A stretch of DNA of 64,000 bases from Muricauda sp. MAR_2010_75 (GCF_000745185.1 NZ_JQNJ01000001.1:1325501-1389500); one strand, 5' to 3'; positions 53,338 to 62,740 are shown, counted from the stretch's first letter. Numbers and translations: made by a program. Notes: generated by a model from the letters alone, not told the origin.

Positions 53338-54401
53338 AGGACATACAGCGGCATATAAAAAGCATCAAAGTGCTTGAAGGCGACTCTTTTAAGTATGATG
53401 AATCTGCCATTCTAAAAGAATATGAAAGAAGGGATGAGGGAAAATCCAGTTTTATTATAAAAGCGCTCTCCATTTTTGGAGGCATCTTGGCTTCCATTGC
53501 TTTTTTGGGCTTTCTATTGTTATTGGAGATATATAAATCAGAAGCTGCAATGCTGATGGTAGGTATTGGTCTTGTTAGTGTATCGATTATGCTTGTCAAA
53601 CAATATGACAAACTCATTATTGACACCTTTGGCGTCTCTCTCTATATTCTCGGTATGATTCTTTTTATTATTGGGCTGTTCGCCTTTGACATTAATGAGG
53701 ATGTTATCACACTTTTGGTGATGGCCATGGCGTTTTTCACGTTGTTACTGGTCAAAAATCCCATTTTATCCTTCTTTTCGGTTTTAATTGCAAGCTCAGC
53801 AATTTTAACCTTGATCATTTCCAATGATATGCACAGCCTAATCCATCTGTACATCAACCTACATGCTTTGGCCCTCACCTATGTCTTCTTGAACGAATCA
53901 AGCATTCTTACCTCAGATCTAAAATTGGTGAAACGGTACGACTCCCTGCGTATTGGGCTGGTGTTTTCTTTGTTGTTTGGGCTTGTAGCCACCGCCAAAC
54001 ATGGGTTCTTTGACATGTCCCAATCCTATTTTTGGATGTCTTCCTTGGTCATAATCTTCATTTTGCTGTATGTGGTCTATCTGCTTCTAAAAACATTTAA
54101 GGTTACATCCCCACAAACAAAACTGTGGGTATATCTTTTTAGTGCACTTACCCTATTGCCTACATTGTTTGCGCCTGCTATTTCGGGTGCGCTGCTCATT
54201 GTAATGTTAAGCTTCAGGGTCAACTATAAAACAGGCTTGTCCATTGGAATCATTGCGTTGGTGTGTTTTGTGATTCTATACTATTTTGACCTCAATTTCA
54301 CCTTGCTGACCAAATCCATCATTCTATTTTCTTCGGGATTGGTGTTTCTTTTTTTCTATGTCTTCCTAACCAAAAAACTGAAATCCAATGAAAACCTATA
54401 G
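53325..54401 (+). CDS. Multi-pass membrane protein (DUF4401-like) of the DUF2157 cassette
   Basis: A 358-residue protein with a soluble start (1-42) and about ten hydrophobic helices (for example 48-66, 75-95, 104-121, 126-160, 205-262, 270-350). The position between the DUF2157 and GDYXXLXY genes, with overlaps of 13 and 14 bp, is that of DUF4401 proteins. Sequence similarity to DUF4401 itself was judged from layout only. Confidence 0.7.
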   Translation: MGKIEDIQRHIKSIKVLEGDSFKYDESAILKEYERRDEGKSSFIIKALSIFGGILASIAFLGFLLLLEIYKSEAAMLMVGIGLVSVSIMLVKQYDKLIIDTFGVSLYILGMILFIIGLFAFDINEDVITLLVMAMAFFTLLLVKNPILSFFSVLIASSAILTLIISNDMHSLIHLYINLHALALTYVFLNESSILTSDLKLVKRYDSLRIGLVFSLLFGLVATAKHGFFDMSQSYFWMSSLVIIFILLYVVYLLLKTFKVTSPQTKLWVYLFSALTLLPTLFAPAISGALLIVMLSFRVNYKTGLSIGIIALVCFVILYYFDLNFTLLTKSIILFSSGLVFLFFYVFLTKKLKSNENL

Positions 54402-54876
54402 TGGCTACGTTATTTTACTCAATCTAATTCTCTTTTTGGGCCTGTTCAACTATTCCATTGTTCAAAAAGAGAAAATTATGGCTGAAGGGCATTTGATTCT
54501 CCTTGAGCTGGCTCCTGTGGATCCCCGATCTTTAATGCAGGGGGATTATATGCGACTGAACTATGAGATTTCAGATGAAGTTGTAGGGAATGAAATCCCC
54601 AAACGCGGCTATTGTGTGGTTACTTTGGATTCGGATGGAGTTGCGCAACGAAGACGCTATCAAAAAAAGAATGCTCCGAAAAACGAAAATGAATATCTCA
54701 TTGAATATACCATTGGCGAATGGAACAGGATTCAAATTGGTGCGGAATCCTATTTCTTTCAGGAGGGTGAAGACGAAAAGTATGCAGATGCCAAATATGG
54801 GGGTGTTAGGGTAGATGAAAAAGGGAACAGTGTTTTGGTGGGTCTGTATGATTCCAATCGAAACAAAATAGAATAA
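54388..54876 (+). CDS. GDYXXLXY-domain protein
   Basis: A 162-residue protein with an N-terminal transmembrane anchor (about 6-24, YVILLNLILFLGLFNYSI) and a periplasmic domain. The family-defining motif is GDYMRLNY (about 50-57), preceded by APVDPRSLMQ. Function is unknown. It is the last gene of the DUF2157 cassette; its start overlaps the preceding gene by 14 bp. Confidence 0.88.
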   Translation: MKTYSGYVILLNLILFLGLFNYSIVQKEKIMAEGHLILLELAPVDPRSLMQGDYMRLNYEISDEVVGNEIPKRGYCVVTLDSDGVAQRRRYQKKNAPKNENEYLIEYTIGEWNRIQIGAESYFFQEGEDEKYADAKYGGVRVDEKGNSVLVGLYDSNRNKIE

Positions 54877-54880
54877 ATCC

Positions 54881-54888
54881 TATTTTTG
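54881..54888 (+). promoter_or_regulatory. Predicted -7 element (TATTTTTG) directly before the cytosine methyltransferase gene
   Basis: An exact TAnnTTTG match ends 3 bp before the ATG at 54892 and lies only 5 bp past the preceding gene. Transcription from it would be leaderless. Confidence 0.4.
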
Positions 54889-54891
54889 GAT

Positions 54892-56139
54892 ATGCAACAA
54901 CTTAAGGTCTGTGAACTTTTTGCCGGTGTAGGTGGTTTTCGATTGGGTTTGGAAAAAACAGGACACTACTCCGTAGTGTGGAGCAACCAGTGGGAGCCCG
55001 CTACCAAAATGCAACATGCCTCATTGGTGTACGAAGCCCGTTTTGGTTCAAAAAACCATTCCAACACCAACATTGAGAATGTAAAAACAGACGACATTCC
55101 AGACCATGATGTTTTGGTGGGCGGTTTTCCCTGTCAGGATTATTCCGTGGCCACTTCCTTAAAAAATTCCAAGGGACTTTTAGGTAAAAAAGGCGTGCTC
55201 TGGTGGTCCATTCACCGGATTCTTTCGGAAAAGAAAAACAAACCCAAATACCTGTTTTTGGAAAATGTGGACCGGTTATTAAAATCGCCTTCTACCCAAC
55301 GTGGGCGGGATTTTGCTGTTATGCTCCGTAGTTTGTCTGATTTGGGTTATGCTGTGGAATGGCGTGTAATCAATGCGGCCGAGTATGGAATGCCTCAGCG
55401 CCGAAGGCGCGTTTTTTTCATGGCGTATCATGAGTCTACCGAACTTTTTAAGTCCCTTAAAAATTCCAGCCCTACCGATTGGATTTTACATGATGGGGTA
55501 ATTTCCAACGCTTTTCCTGTTGAAAAGAAGGCTCATACTGTAGTTTCTTTTGATTTGGATGAGGACTTGGTGGCACTTTCCAATCATTTTAATACCGAAA
55601 AAGAACTTTCTCCGTTTTTAAACTCTGGAATTTGCATAGATGGGTCGATTTCCACCCTAAAAACAACTCCATCGTATGACGGAAATCCTACCGTTCTTTC
55701 CGATATTTTAGAAAACGGTTCGGCTGATCCAAATCTATACATTAATGACAGCGACCTTGCAAAATGGGAATATTTAAAGGGCGCCAAAAAAGAAATCCGC
55801 AGAACCAAAGCTGGTTTTGAATATAAGTATAGTGAGGGCAGTATGGTATTTCCGGATGCGCTTGATCAACCTTCCAGAACCATTATAACCGGAGAAGGAG
55901 GTAAATCCCCTTCTCGGTTTAAGCACGTGGTCCAAACAAAAAAGGGACTGCGAAGACTTTCTCCTGTTGAATTGGAACGGTTGAACATGTTTCCGGACAA
56001 TCACACGTTGCTAGAAGGAATCCCGGATGCCAAACGGGCATTTTTTATGGGAAATGCCTTGGTTGTGGGTGTTGTGGAACAGATTGGTTCTGCCCTGTTC
56101 CAAAAAATATCCCAAGTTGAAAAGCAATTTCAAAGCTGA
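54892..56139 (+). CDS. DNA (cytosine-5-)-methyltransferase
   Basis: A 415-residue C5-cytosine methyltransferase. The SAM motif I is CELFAGVGGFRLGLE (about 7-21). Catalytic motif IV is GGFPCQDYSVA (C81) and motif VI LFLENVDRLLKSP (E124). Motif VIII is MPQRRRRVFF, and motif X region RLSPVELERLNMFPDNHTLL ends with the GNALVVGVVEQIG SAM helix. The enzyme is complete. A 22-23 bp overlap with the next gene points to a functional pair, so it may be part of a type II restriction-modification system. The recognition site is unknown. Confidence 0.93.
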   Translation: MQQLKVCELFAGVGGFRLGLEKTGHYSVVWSNQWEPATKMQHASLVYEARFGSKNHSNTNIENVKTDDIPDHDVLVGGFPCQDYSVATSLKNSKGLLGKKGVLWWSIHRILSEKKNKPKYLFLENVDRLLKSPSTQRGRDFAVMLRSLSDLGYAVEWRVINAAEYGMPQRRRRVFFMAYHESTELFKSLKNSSPTDWILHDGVISNAFPVEKKAHTVVSFDLDEDLVALSNHFNTEKELSPFLNSGICIDGSISTLKTTPSYDGNPTVLSDILENGSADPNLYINDSDLAKWEYLKGAKKEIRRTKAGFEYKYSEGSMVFPDALDQPSRTIITGEGGKSPSRFKHVVQTKKGLRRLSPVELERLNMFPDNHTLLEGIPDAKRAFFMGNALVVGVVEQIGSALFQKISQVEKQFQS

Positions 56140-56725
56140 CCTATCCAAAGAACAACGTTTAGCCCCATTATTGGATTTTTATTACCTAAAACATTTAAAG
56201 CAGTATTCTTTTGAGCGCATCCATGATTTGGAACAACAGTTTTTGGGTATTGATGTTATCCTAACGGATAAAAAAACGGGCACAACCTATTTTGTGGATG
56301 AAAAAGCCCAACTGGATTATATCAACGAAAATCTCCCCACATTTGCTTTTGAACTTTTCTACGAAAAAGACCACACTCAAAAACAAGGTTGGCTGTTCGA
56401 TGCTTCCAAAAAGACTCATTTTTACGCCTTGGTGACCAGTATTTTTTCGGATGAGGAAGACAGTTTTACTGCTTGCAACATCACTTTTGTGAACCGGGAA
56501 AAATTGATACAACACTTGACCTCTTTACACTTGACCCAAAAACGCTTTCAGGAAATTGTTCTTCAGCATAAAGGGTATCATGGTAAAATGGGACTCGAAA
56601 AACTACATCCATGGCACGAGGGGTATCTGTTTTTTTCCACCCAAAACAAGGCGGAAAAGCCTATAAATCTGATCTTAAAATTGGATTATTTAATTGCGGT
56701 TGGCGTTGCTAAAAGGTTGGTTTGA
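56117..56725 (+). CDS. Putative restriction endonuclease partner of the cytosine methyltransferase
   Basis: A 202-residue protein that I do not recognise from a named family. It has a PD-(D/E)XK-like pattern: GIDVIL (D46) followed by YFVDEKAQLDYIN (D61-E-K63), then predicted alternating strands and helices. The likely start is TTG at 56117, inside the 3' end of the methyltransferase gene; an ATG at 56027 would give a long out-of-frame overlap. Close coupling to a C5-methyltransferase suggests a cognate nuclease; another role is possible. Confidence 0.6.
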   Translation: MKSNFKADLSKEQRLAPLLDFYYLKHLKQYSFERIHDLEQQFLGIDVILTDKKTGTTYFVDEKAQLDYINENLPTFAFELFYEKDHTQKQGWLFDASKKTHFYALVTSIFSDEEDSFTACNITFVNREKLIQHLTSLHLTQKRFQEIVLQHKGYHGKMGLEKLHPWHEGYLFFSTQNKAEKPINLILKLDYLIAVGVAKRLV

Positions 56726-57166
56726 TTATTTATACAACATCCGAACATGGGGAATGCCATCCTCCAAATATTCCTCACCAAAGGCGATAAATCCCATTTC
56801 TGTATAGAATTTTAGGAGATATTTCTGTGCGGAAATTTCAATGGAGGTTTTAGGAAATCGTTGTGCCAATGCAGCAAGGGAAACTTGCATAATCTGTTTA
56901 CCATACCCATATTTTCGCTGATTGTTGGCAACCACTACCCTTCCAATGCTACCATTTTCAAAATAATCCCCCGGTCTGAACATTCGGGTGTACGCGACAA
57001 GTCCTCCATTTTTCAGTCCCAAAACATGAAGGGCTTTTTGGTCCTTATTGTCTATATCCTGGTACACGCAATTTTGTTCCACCACAAAGACCTCGCTGCG
57101 CAACCGGAGTATTTGGTATAATTCTTCCGTGGAAAGTTCATCGAATGTTTTTATAACAGCCTCCAT
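56726..57166 (-). CDS. GNAT-family N-acetyltransferase (ElaA-like)
   Basis: A 146-residue GNAT protein of the ElaA type. The N-terminus has TEELYQILRLRSEVFVVEQNCVYQDIDNKD, the usual ElaA start. The acetyl-CoA motif A is IGRVVVANNQRKYGYGKQIM, and the final FYTEMGFIAFGEEYLEDGIPHVRM is conserved. The acceptor is unknown. The ATG at 57166 overlaps the stop codon of the upstream CDF transporter gene (TGATG). Confidence 0.9.
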   Translation of the reverse strand: MEAVIKTFDELSTEELYQILRLRSEVFVVEQNCVYQDIDNKDQKALHVLGLKNGGLVAYTRMFRPGDYFENGSIGRVVVANNQRKYGYGKQIMQVSLAALAQRFPKTSIEISAQKYLLKFYTEMGFIAFGEEYLEDGIPHVRMLYK

Positions 57167-58089
57167 CAATCCTGAACTATTACCTGTTTGGAATCACATT
57201 TGTCAAACTCGGGTTGAATGTTAACATGATTAATGCCGTGTTTGTGGTAAACGTGTTCTTCTATTTTCTCCAAAATGGTATCAAACTCAGATAGTTTAAT
57301 GTCCTCTTTAAAGTCGATATGGGCCTCCATGTGAACCTCATCTTCATTAAGTTGCCAAATATGAACATGGTGTACGTTCTTAACGAGCTCTATGGTACAA
57401 ATAGATTCTACAATATCTTGTATAACTATGGATTTTGGCGTGAAGAGCATTAACACTTTTGTGGATTCTTTCAATAAATCATACCCCATGTAGATTAAAT
57501 AAATGCCAATCAACATGGTCAATATGGCGTCTACCCAATACACTTGAAAAAACTTCATCAAAATACCCCCAATCAAGACCGCCACAGATGCCATCATATC
57601 CGTTAACAGATGCAGGTAGGCCGATTTCATGTTCATGTTGCTCTCTGAATCTTTTTTCAACAAAAGCACACTGAACCCATTGGCCAAAATTCCCAATAAA
57701 GAAAGCCAAATCACCAAATTGGATTCAATCACTTGGGGATCATAGAGACGTTCCACAGCTTCTTTCATCAAAAAAATAGCCACCACCACCAAGGTCGCGG
57801 CATTTACAAAAGCTGCCATGATTTCTGCCCGCTTGTACCCAAAAGTTTTAAGACTGGATGCTTTTTTCTTCCCAAAAATGGTGGCTACATAGCTAATGAT
57901 CAGCGAAAGTACATCACTAAAATTATGGAGCGCGTCCGACAAAAGGGCCAAACTCCCTGAAATAAGTCCACCTATGACCTGCGATACGGTTATGGCAATG
58001 TTCAAAAGGATAGAAATAAGAAGATTCCTTCCCTTTAAATCATTGTGCGCATGCGAATGGCCATGATTGTGGTGATGGTGATGACCCAT
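57166..58089 (-). CDS. Cation diffusion facilitator (CDF) family metal exporter
   Basis: A 307-residue CzcD-type divalent-metal/proton antiporter. A His-rich N-terminus (GHHHHHNHGHSHAHND, 2-17) binds metal. Six transmembrane helices follow, with the HNFSD site in SLALLSDALHNFSDVLSL (about 52) and a second HLLTDMM site in helix 5. The cytoplasmic C-terminal domain (about 215-307) has VHHVHIWQLNEDEVHMEAHI. Zn2+ is the most likely substrate. It is translationally coupled to the acetyltransferase gene and lies 9 bp after rpiB. Confidence 0.93.
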   Translation of the reverse strand: MGHHHHHNHGHSHAHNDLKGRNLLISILLNIAITVSQVIGGLISGSLALLSDALHNFSDVLSLIISYVATIFGKKKASSLKTFGYKRAEIMAAFVNAATLVVVAIFLMKEAVERLYDPQVIESNLVIWLSLLGILANGFSVLLLKKDSESNMNMKSAYLHLLTDMMASVAVLIGGILMKFFQVYWVDAILTMLIGIYLIYMGYDLLKESTKVLMLFTPKSIVIQDIVESICTIELVKNVHHVHIWQLNEDEVHMEAHIDFKEDIKLSEFDTILEKIEEHVYHKHGINHVNIQPEFDKCDSKQVIVQD

Positions 58090-58098
58090 TTGCTTGGT

Positions 58099-58530
58099 TT
58101 AACTGCAGGGTATTTTTTCTATTCTTCTTTCGTGCCTACCTCCTTGAAATTCGGTATTCAAAAAAGTTTCTACCATATCCAACGCTTGGGGAAGCGCAAT
58201 AAAGCGGGCTGGGAGACTTAAGATGTTGGCATTGTTATGTTCTCGGGCCAATTCTGTAATTTCTTTGTTCCAGCAAAGGGCACCACGTACTTTTTGGTGT
58301 TTGTTGATGGTCATGGTGGCGCCATTTCCACTTCCGCAGATAACGATGCCCAAGTCCACTTTGCCCTCTTCCACATCTTTGGCCACAGGATGAACAAAGT
58401 CGGGGTAATCCACACTATCGGTACCATCGGTACCATAATTTATAACTTCTATTCCTTTTGATTTTAAAAGCCCTATTATGGCCAACTTGTAATCGGTTCC
58501 AGCATGATCGTTTCCTATGGCAATCTTCAT
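58099..58530 (-). CDS. rpiB: Ribose-5-phosphate isomerase B
   Basis: A 143-residue RpiB/LacA-family isomerase interconverting ribose 5-phosphate and ribulose 5-phosphate. It starts MKIAIGNDHAGTDYKLAI and contains the catalytic-Cys loop CGSGNGATMTINKHQKVRGALCW, and the C-terminal FQGGRHERRIEKI is conserved. It heads a minus-strand unit with the CDF and acetyltransferase genes. Confidence 0.95.
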   Translation of the reverse strand: MKIAIGNDHAGTDYKLAIIGLLKSKGIEVINYGTDGTDSVDYPDFVHPVAKDVEEGKVDLGIVICGSGNGATMTINKHQKVRGALCWNKEITELAREHNNANILSLPARFIALPQALDMVETFLNTEFQGGRHERRIEKIPCS

Positions 58531-59121
58531 GGTTTTTGTATTAATGTGATAGATTACAAAGGTACGATTCTTTTTGAGTGGGCATGTTGATAAAAAACAA
58601 CCAATCTTTGCATGTATTTGTAGAACAACACATTATCATTTTTCCTGTTTTGTTGATCTTTTTAAGAAAACTAAGTGTAATTAAATTTTGATTTTCATAA
58701 AAATAAATGCAGTACAATAATTTCTTAATGTTAATCTGATAATTCTTTAAAAATTAATCAACCCAATGGGAACAAAAAACACGAATAGTTAACATTAAAT
58801 CAACCTTAAGTTTTCAATAAATTTATGTTGAAAACGGTTATTAAAATCAGTTCATAACAAATGCAATCAGTTGATTTTTATAGTTTTTATGATGTGAAAA
58901 ATTGTGAACAAAAAACTTCAACTGTTCAAAGCAAGAAATTAACGTAAAAATTATTCCACATTTCAACAGTCCATCATCATCATCATTTTTTTAAATTTTA
59001 AAAGAAAGAAAAGATGATATTATAATAATTGTTGATAAAACGCCTTGTGATAAGGATTACTTTACCTTTCTTGGTAGGTCAAGAATTTTAATTTGTATTT
59101 TTCAAAAAAATAAGGACGTAA
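58531..59121. other. AT-rich intergenic region between rpiB and rnr
   Basis: A 591-bp divergent spacer. Only short frames occur, including a 35-codon hydrophobic one at about 58585, none convincing. It contains a (CAT)5-like run at about 58972-58986 and many T-runs. No RNA gene fold was recognised. It must hold the rnr promoter; AAGGAC just before the ATG at 59122 is a possible ribosome-binding site. Confidence 0.6.
58557..58564 (-). promoter_or_regulatory. Predicted -7 element (TACCTTTG) for rpiB
   Basis: An exact TAnnTTTG match on the minus strand, 26 bp before the rpiB ATG at 58530. Confidence 0.5.
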
Positions 59122-61305
59122 ATGTCAAAGAAAAAGAAGAGGAACAGGAGTCAGCGGAAGAATGAGATTACCAAGGGCATTTTTACAGTTCTTGAAAAAG
59201 AACCGTCACAAAGCTTTAACTACAAGCAAATAGCCGCACAATTAGGCATTACCGATACCCAAGATAGAAACGATTTGATCAAACGTCTGGGACAGTTGAA
59301 GGCCAACGATAGAATTGTGGAAGAGGAACGGGGAAAGTATAAGAAGAAACCGAGCCTACATACCTATTTTACCGGAAAAGTGGATATGACCACCAGTGGC
59401 AATGCTTATGTAGTGGTGGAAGACAAGGATGATGATATTTTTGTTCCTTTCAACCGAATGAACAAAGCGTTCCACGGAGACATGGTAGAGGTTTTTTTAA
59501 AGCCCAAACGAAATGGAAAACGACCGGAAGGTGAAGTTTCAAAGGTTTTAGAGCGACGAAAATCCTCTTATGTGGGCATTGTGGACAAACAAAAGACTTT
59601 TGCTTTTGTTCGGCCTACGGACCAAAAAATGTATACAGATATTTTCATCCCCCTTGAAAAGCTGAAAAAGGCAAATGATGGAGATAAGGTATTGGTACAA
59701 CTTGGCGATTGGCCAGATGATAGAGATTCGCCTTATGGTGAAGTGATCGAGGTACTGGGAAAACCAGGCGAACATGATACCGAAATACATTCTATTTTGG
59801 CAGAGTACGGTCTTCCGTATGAGTTTCCCCTTGAAGTGGAACAATTTGCCCAAACCTTGGATACTTCGATCAAAGAATCGGAGATTGCCAAGAGAAGGGA
59901 TATGCGGGATGTCCTCACTTTTACCATAGATCCCAAAGACGCCAAAGATTTTGATGATGCCCTATCCTTTCAACAATTGGAGAATGGGAATTATGAAATT
60001 GGGATTCATATTGCGGATGTTTCCCATTATGTAATGCCAGATACCATTTTGGAAGATGAGGCCTTTGATCGGGCCACATCGGTGTATTTGGTGGACCGGG
60101 TGGTGCCCATGCTTCCCGAAGTATTGTCCAATAATGCCTGTTCCCTTCGACCCAATGAGGAGAAATATACCTTTTCTGCCATTTTTGAAATGGATGACAA
60201 GGCCAAATTGGTCAATCAATGGTTTGGTAGGACCGCGATTAATTCCAATGAGCGTTTTGCCTATGAAGAGGCGCAACATATTATTGAAACAAAACAGGCC
60301 AACATTCCAAAAGATATTTCAATACGAGGGAATGCCTATACAGTTTCCAATGAGGTTAAAGATGCCATCCTTAAGTTTGATGAATTGGCCAAGATTATGC
60401 GAAAGGCACGCATGGATGCTGGAGCCATTTCTTTTGATAAGATCGAAGTACGTTTCAACCTCAATGAAAAGAATGAACCGGAAAGCGTGTACTTCAAAGA
60501 ATCAAAGGATGCCAATAAACTGATTGAGGAATTTATGCTGCTGGCCAACCGAAAAGTGGCGGAATTTATCGGGAGGAAGAAAAAAACCTTTGTCTATCGG
60601 GTACATGATGAGCCGGATGAAGAGAAATTACTGGCCTTGAACGGCGTTATTTCTCGTTTTGGACATAGTATTAATCTAAGGGATAGAAAGAGTATCAACA
60701 GCTCCCTAAACCAGTTGTTGGAGGATGTAAAAGGTAAGAAGGAACAGAATTTAGTGGATACTTTGGCCATACGTAGTATGAGCAAGGCCATATATACTAC
60801 GGATAATATTGGTCATTATGGTTTGGGATTTGAGTACTACACCCATTTTACCTCGCCCATCCGTAGATATCCGGATGTCATGGTCCATAGGTTACTGCAG
60901 CATTATTTGGATGGCGGTAAACCACCCAAAGAGGCCATTTATGAAGAAAAATGTAAACATTCCTCAGACATGGAACTGTTGGCAGCCAATGCAGAACGGG
61001 ATTCGGTCAAGTACATGCAGATCAAGTTTATGGAAGACCATAAGGACCAAGAGTTTTTGGGCGTGATTTCTGGAGTGACCGAATGGGGCATTTATGTGGA
61101 AATCATTGAAAATAAATGTGAGGGAATGGTCAGGATTCGGGATATTAAAGATGATTACTACGTATTTGATGAACGCCAATATGCCATTGTTGGTGAACGG
61201 AGAAAAAAAGTATATCAATTGGGAGATGAAGTATATGTAATGGTAAAAGATTCCGATTTGATCAAAAGACATTTGGACTTTTCGTTGATTGGTAAGAAGG
61301 AATGA
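59122..61305 (+). CDS. rnr: Ribonuclease R
   Basis: A 727-residue 3'-5' exoribonuclease. It has a basic start (SKKKKRNRSQRKNE), an N-terminal winged helix (about 20-65, FNYKQIAAQLGI), cold-shock domains (about 85-225), the RNB catalytic domain with TIDPKDAKDFDDALS (metal-binding Asp cluster, about 271-285) and HIADVSHYV, and a C-terminal S1 domain (about 640-725, FLGVISGVTEWGIYVEI). It degrades structured RNA and takes part in quality control. Complete and monocistronic after the long AT-rich spacer. Confidence 0.96.
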   Translation: MSKKKKRNRSQRKNEITKGIFTVLEKEPSQSFNYKQIAAQLGITDTQDRNDLIKRLGQLKANDRIVEEERGKYKKKPSLHTYFTGKVDMTTSGNAYVVVEDKDDDIFVPFNRMNKAFHGDMVEVFLKPKRNGKRPEGEVSKVLERRKSSYVGIVDKQKTFAFVRPTDQKMYTDIFIPLEKLKKANDGDKVLVQLGDWPDDRDSPYGEVIEVLGKPGEHDTEIHSILAEYGLPYEFPLEVEQFAQTLDTSIKESEIAKRRDMRDVLTFTIDPKDAKDFDDALSFQQLENGNYEIGIHIADVSHYVMPDTILEDEAFDRATSVYLVDRVVPMLPEVLSNNACSLRPNEEKYTFSAIFEMDDKAKLVNQWFGRTAINSNERFAYEEAQHIIETKQANIPKDISIRGNAYTVSNEVKDAILKFDELAKIMRKARMDAGAISFDKIEVRFNLNEKNEPESVYFKESKDANKLIEEFMLLANRKVAEFIGRKKKTFVYRVHDEPDEEKLLALNGVISRFGHSINLRDRKSINSSLNQLLEDVKGKKEQNLVDTLAIRSMSKAIYTTDNIGHYGLGFEYYTHFTSPIRRYPDVMVHRLLQHYLDGGKPPKEAIYEEKCKHSSDMELLAANAERDSVKYMQIKFMEDHKDQEFLGVISGVTEWGIYVEIIENKCEGMVRIRDIKDDYYVFDERQYAIVGERRKKVYQLGDEVYVMVKDSDLIKRHLDFSLIGKKE

Positions 61306-61357
61306 TACTATTTTGGAATAAAATTTGTTATCCTATTGAGAACCAAATTTTTATAGT

Positions 61358-62035
61358 ATGAAAACCTACGCAACGGTATTGTTGGGCTTTTTTTTACAGT
61401 TGGTCACGGCCCAAGGGGAATTAACACAAAACCTTGAAAGTTATACAGAGGTAAAGGCTTTTGATGGTTTGTCCATAAATTTGATAAAGTCGAATGAAAA
61501 TAAGGCGGTCATTACTGGAGCAAATACTGAAAAAGTGGCCATTGTAAATAACGATGGTGTGCTAAAAATAAGAATGCAGATTGACAAGATGTTCAGTGGG
61601 TACAGAACGTATGTTGATTTGTACCACACCGAAACCCTGAAGGTAATTGATGTAAATGAGGATGCGCGTATTTCATCGGATGAAACCTATGTACAGGATG
61701 TATTGGAACTGAAAGCACAGGAAGGTGCTAAAATGGAAATCAACTGTCAAGTAGATCAACTCTTGATCAAATCAGTTTCAGGAGGAGAAATTATGGCCGC
61801 CGGATTTTCCAATAATCAGGATGTTATCATTAACACAGGGGGCGCTTACAATGGAAGAACATTTAAAACAAAATTTACGACCATCTCCGTCAATGCAGGG
61901 GGCAATGCTGAAATTTACGCAACCGATTATGTAAAAGCCAACGTAAAGGCGGGAGGTGAGGTACTGGTCTATGGCGACCCAAAGAAAATGGATGAAAGTA
62001 CCGTGTTCGGTGGAAAAATTAAAAGAGTGGAATAA
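61358..62035 (+). CDS. GIN-domain (DUF2807) exported protein
   Basis: A 225-residue protein with a signal peptide (about 1-18, TYATVLLGFFLQLVTA). A putative auto-transporter adhesin head GIN domain (DUF2807) fills the rest, built of repetitive beta strands such as TEVKAFDGLSINLIKS and VKANVKAGGEVLVYGDPKKMDE. Family members are often exported in Bacteroidota and their function is unclear. It follows rnr by 52 bp and precedes the LysE gene by 5 bp. Confidence 0.87.
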   Translation: MKTYATVLLGFFLQLVTAQGELTQNLESYTEVKAFDGLSINLIKSNENKAVITGANTEKVAIVNNDGVLKIRMQIDKMFSGYRTYVDLYHTETLKVIDVNEDARISSDETYVQDVLELKAQEGAKMEINCQVDQLLIKSVSGGEIMAAGFSNNQDVIINTGGAYNGRTFKTKFTTISVNAGGNAEIYATDYVKANVKAGGEVLVYGDPKKMDESTVFGGKIKRVE

Positions 62036-62040
62036 GCAAC

Positions 62041-62709
62041 ATGATTGATGATATCCAGGCAGCCATACCATTAGGATTTTTACTGAGTTTTATGATCGGG
62101 CCTGTCTTTTTTGTACTCTTGGAAACAAGTGCAACAAAAGGATTCAGGGCAGGGGTAAGTTTGGATATAGGGGTGATCATTGCTGATATTGTGTTTCTGC
62201 TCATCGCCTATTTCAGTAGTTTCCAATTATTGGAAAACCTGAGCAATCAACCCGGTCTTTTTGTTTTTGGGGGAATGATTCTATTGATCTATGGCATTGT
62301 GCTCTTTGTGAAAAAGGATGGAAGAAAAGCAAGGCTAAAAGCCAAGAAGGGCAATTATCTTGCACTTATGTTTAAAGGTTTTTTGTTGAACTTTATCAAT
62401 ATTGGTGTACTGGCTTTTTGGTTGGGCCTTCTTATTGTGGTGGGACCCAGTTTGGATAACAATCCCAACCGGATGATGGTCTTTTTCTCTACAGTACTGA
62501 TTGTTTATTTTTCTACGGATTTAATTAAGATTCTGCTTGCTAAGCAGTTAAAAAGATATTTGACCAAAGAACGGATTATTCTTATTAAAAAGGGGCTTGG
62601 AATTGTTCTGATCATCTGTGGAATTGTCTTGATCACTAAAGGATTTCTACCCAAGGATGAGTTCAACATCCAAAAAGAAATCGAACGGATAGAACACATC
62701 AATCAATAA
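62041..62709 (+). CDS. LysE-family translocator
   Basis: A 222-residue inner-membrane protein with six predicted helices. The first region IPLGFLLSFMIGPVFFVLLETSATKGFRAGVSLDIG contains the LysE-type GP motif. The family exports amino acids or their derivatives; the substrate here is not identifiable. It is 5 bp after the GIN-domain gene, and a terminator follows the stop. Confidence 0.88.
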   Translation: MIDDIQAAIPLGFLLSFMIGPVFFVLLETSATKGFRAGVSLDIGVIIADIVFLLIAYFSSFQLLENLSNQPGLFVFGGMILLIYGIVLFVKKDGRKARLKAKKGNYLALMFKGFLLNFINIGVLAFWLGLLIVVGPSLDNNPNRMMVFFSTVLIVYFSTDLIKILLAKQLKRYLTKERIILIKKGLGIVLIICGIVLITKGFLPKDEFNIQKEIERIEHINQ

Positions 62710-62710
62710 A

Positions 62711-62738
62711 AAAACCCAACAAATTTCTGCTGGGTTTT
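62711..62738. terminator. Bidirectional terminator between LysE gene and tRNA-Cys
   Basis: An 8-bp stem (AAAACCCA/TGGGTTTT) with a 12-base loop flanked by A and T runs serves the plus-strand LysE gene. On the minus strand it lies just past the tRNA-Cys 3' end. Confidence 0.7.
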
Positions 62739-62740
62739 AG

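Noticed and set aside
58042..58086. His-rich N-terminus of the CDF transporter as a cloning tag
   Set aside because: Mixed His/Gly/Asn/Ser repeats are natural in CDF metal exporters.
58585..58692. Possible 35-codon hydrophobic small protein upstream of rnr
   Set aside because: There is no ribosome-binding site, the composition is AT-driven and nothing supports translation.
58972..58986. CAT trinucleotide run as a CRISPR or regulatory repeat
   Set aside because: It is a short simple-sequence run without spacers; kept only as a note in the intergenic description.
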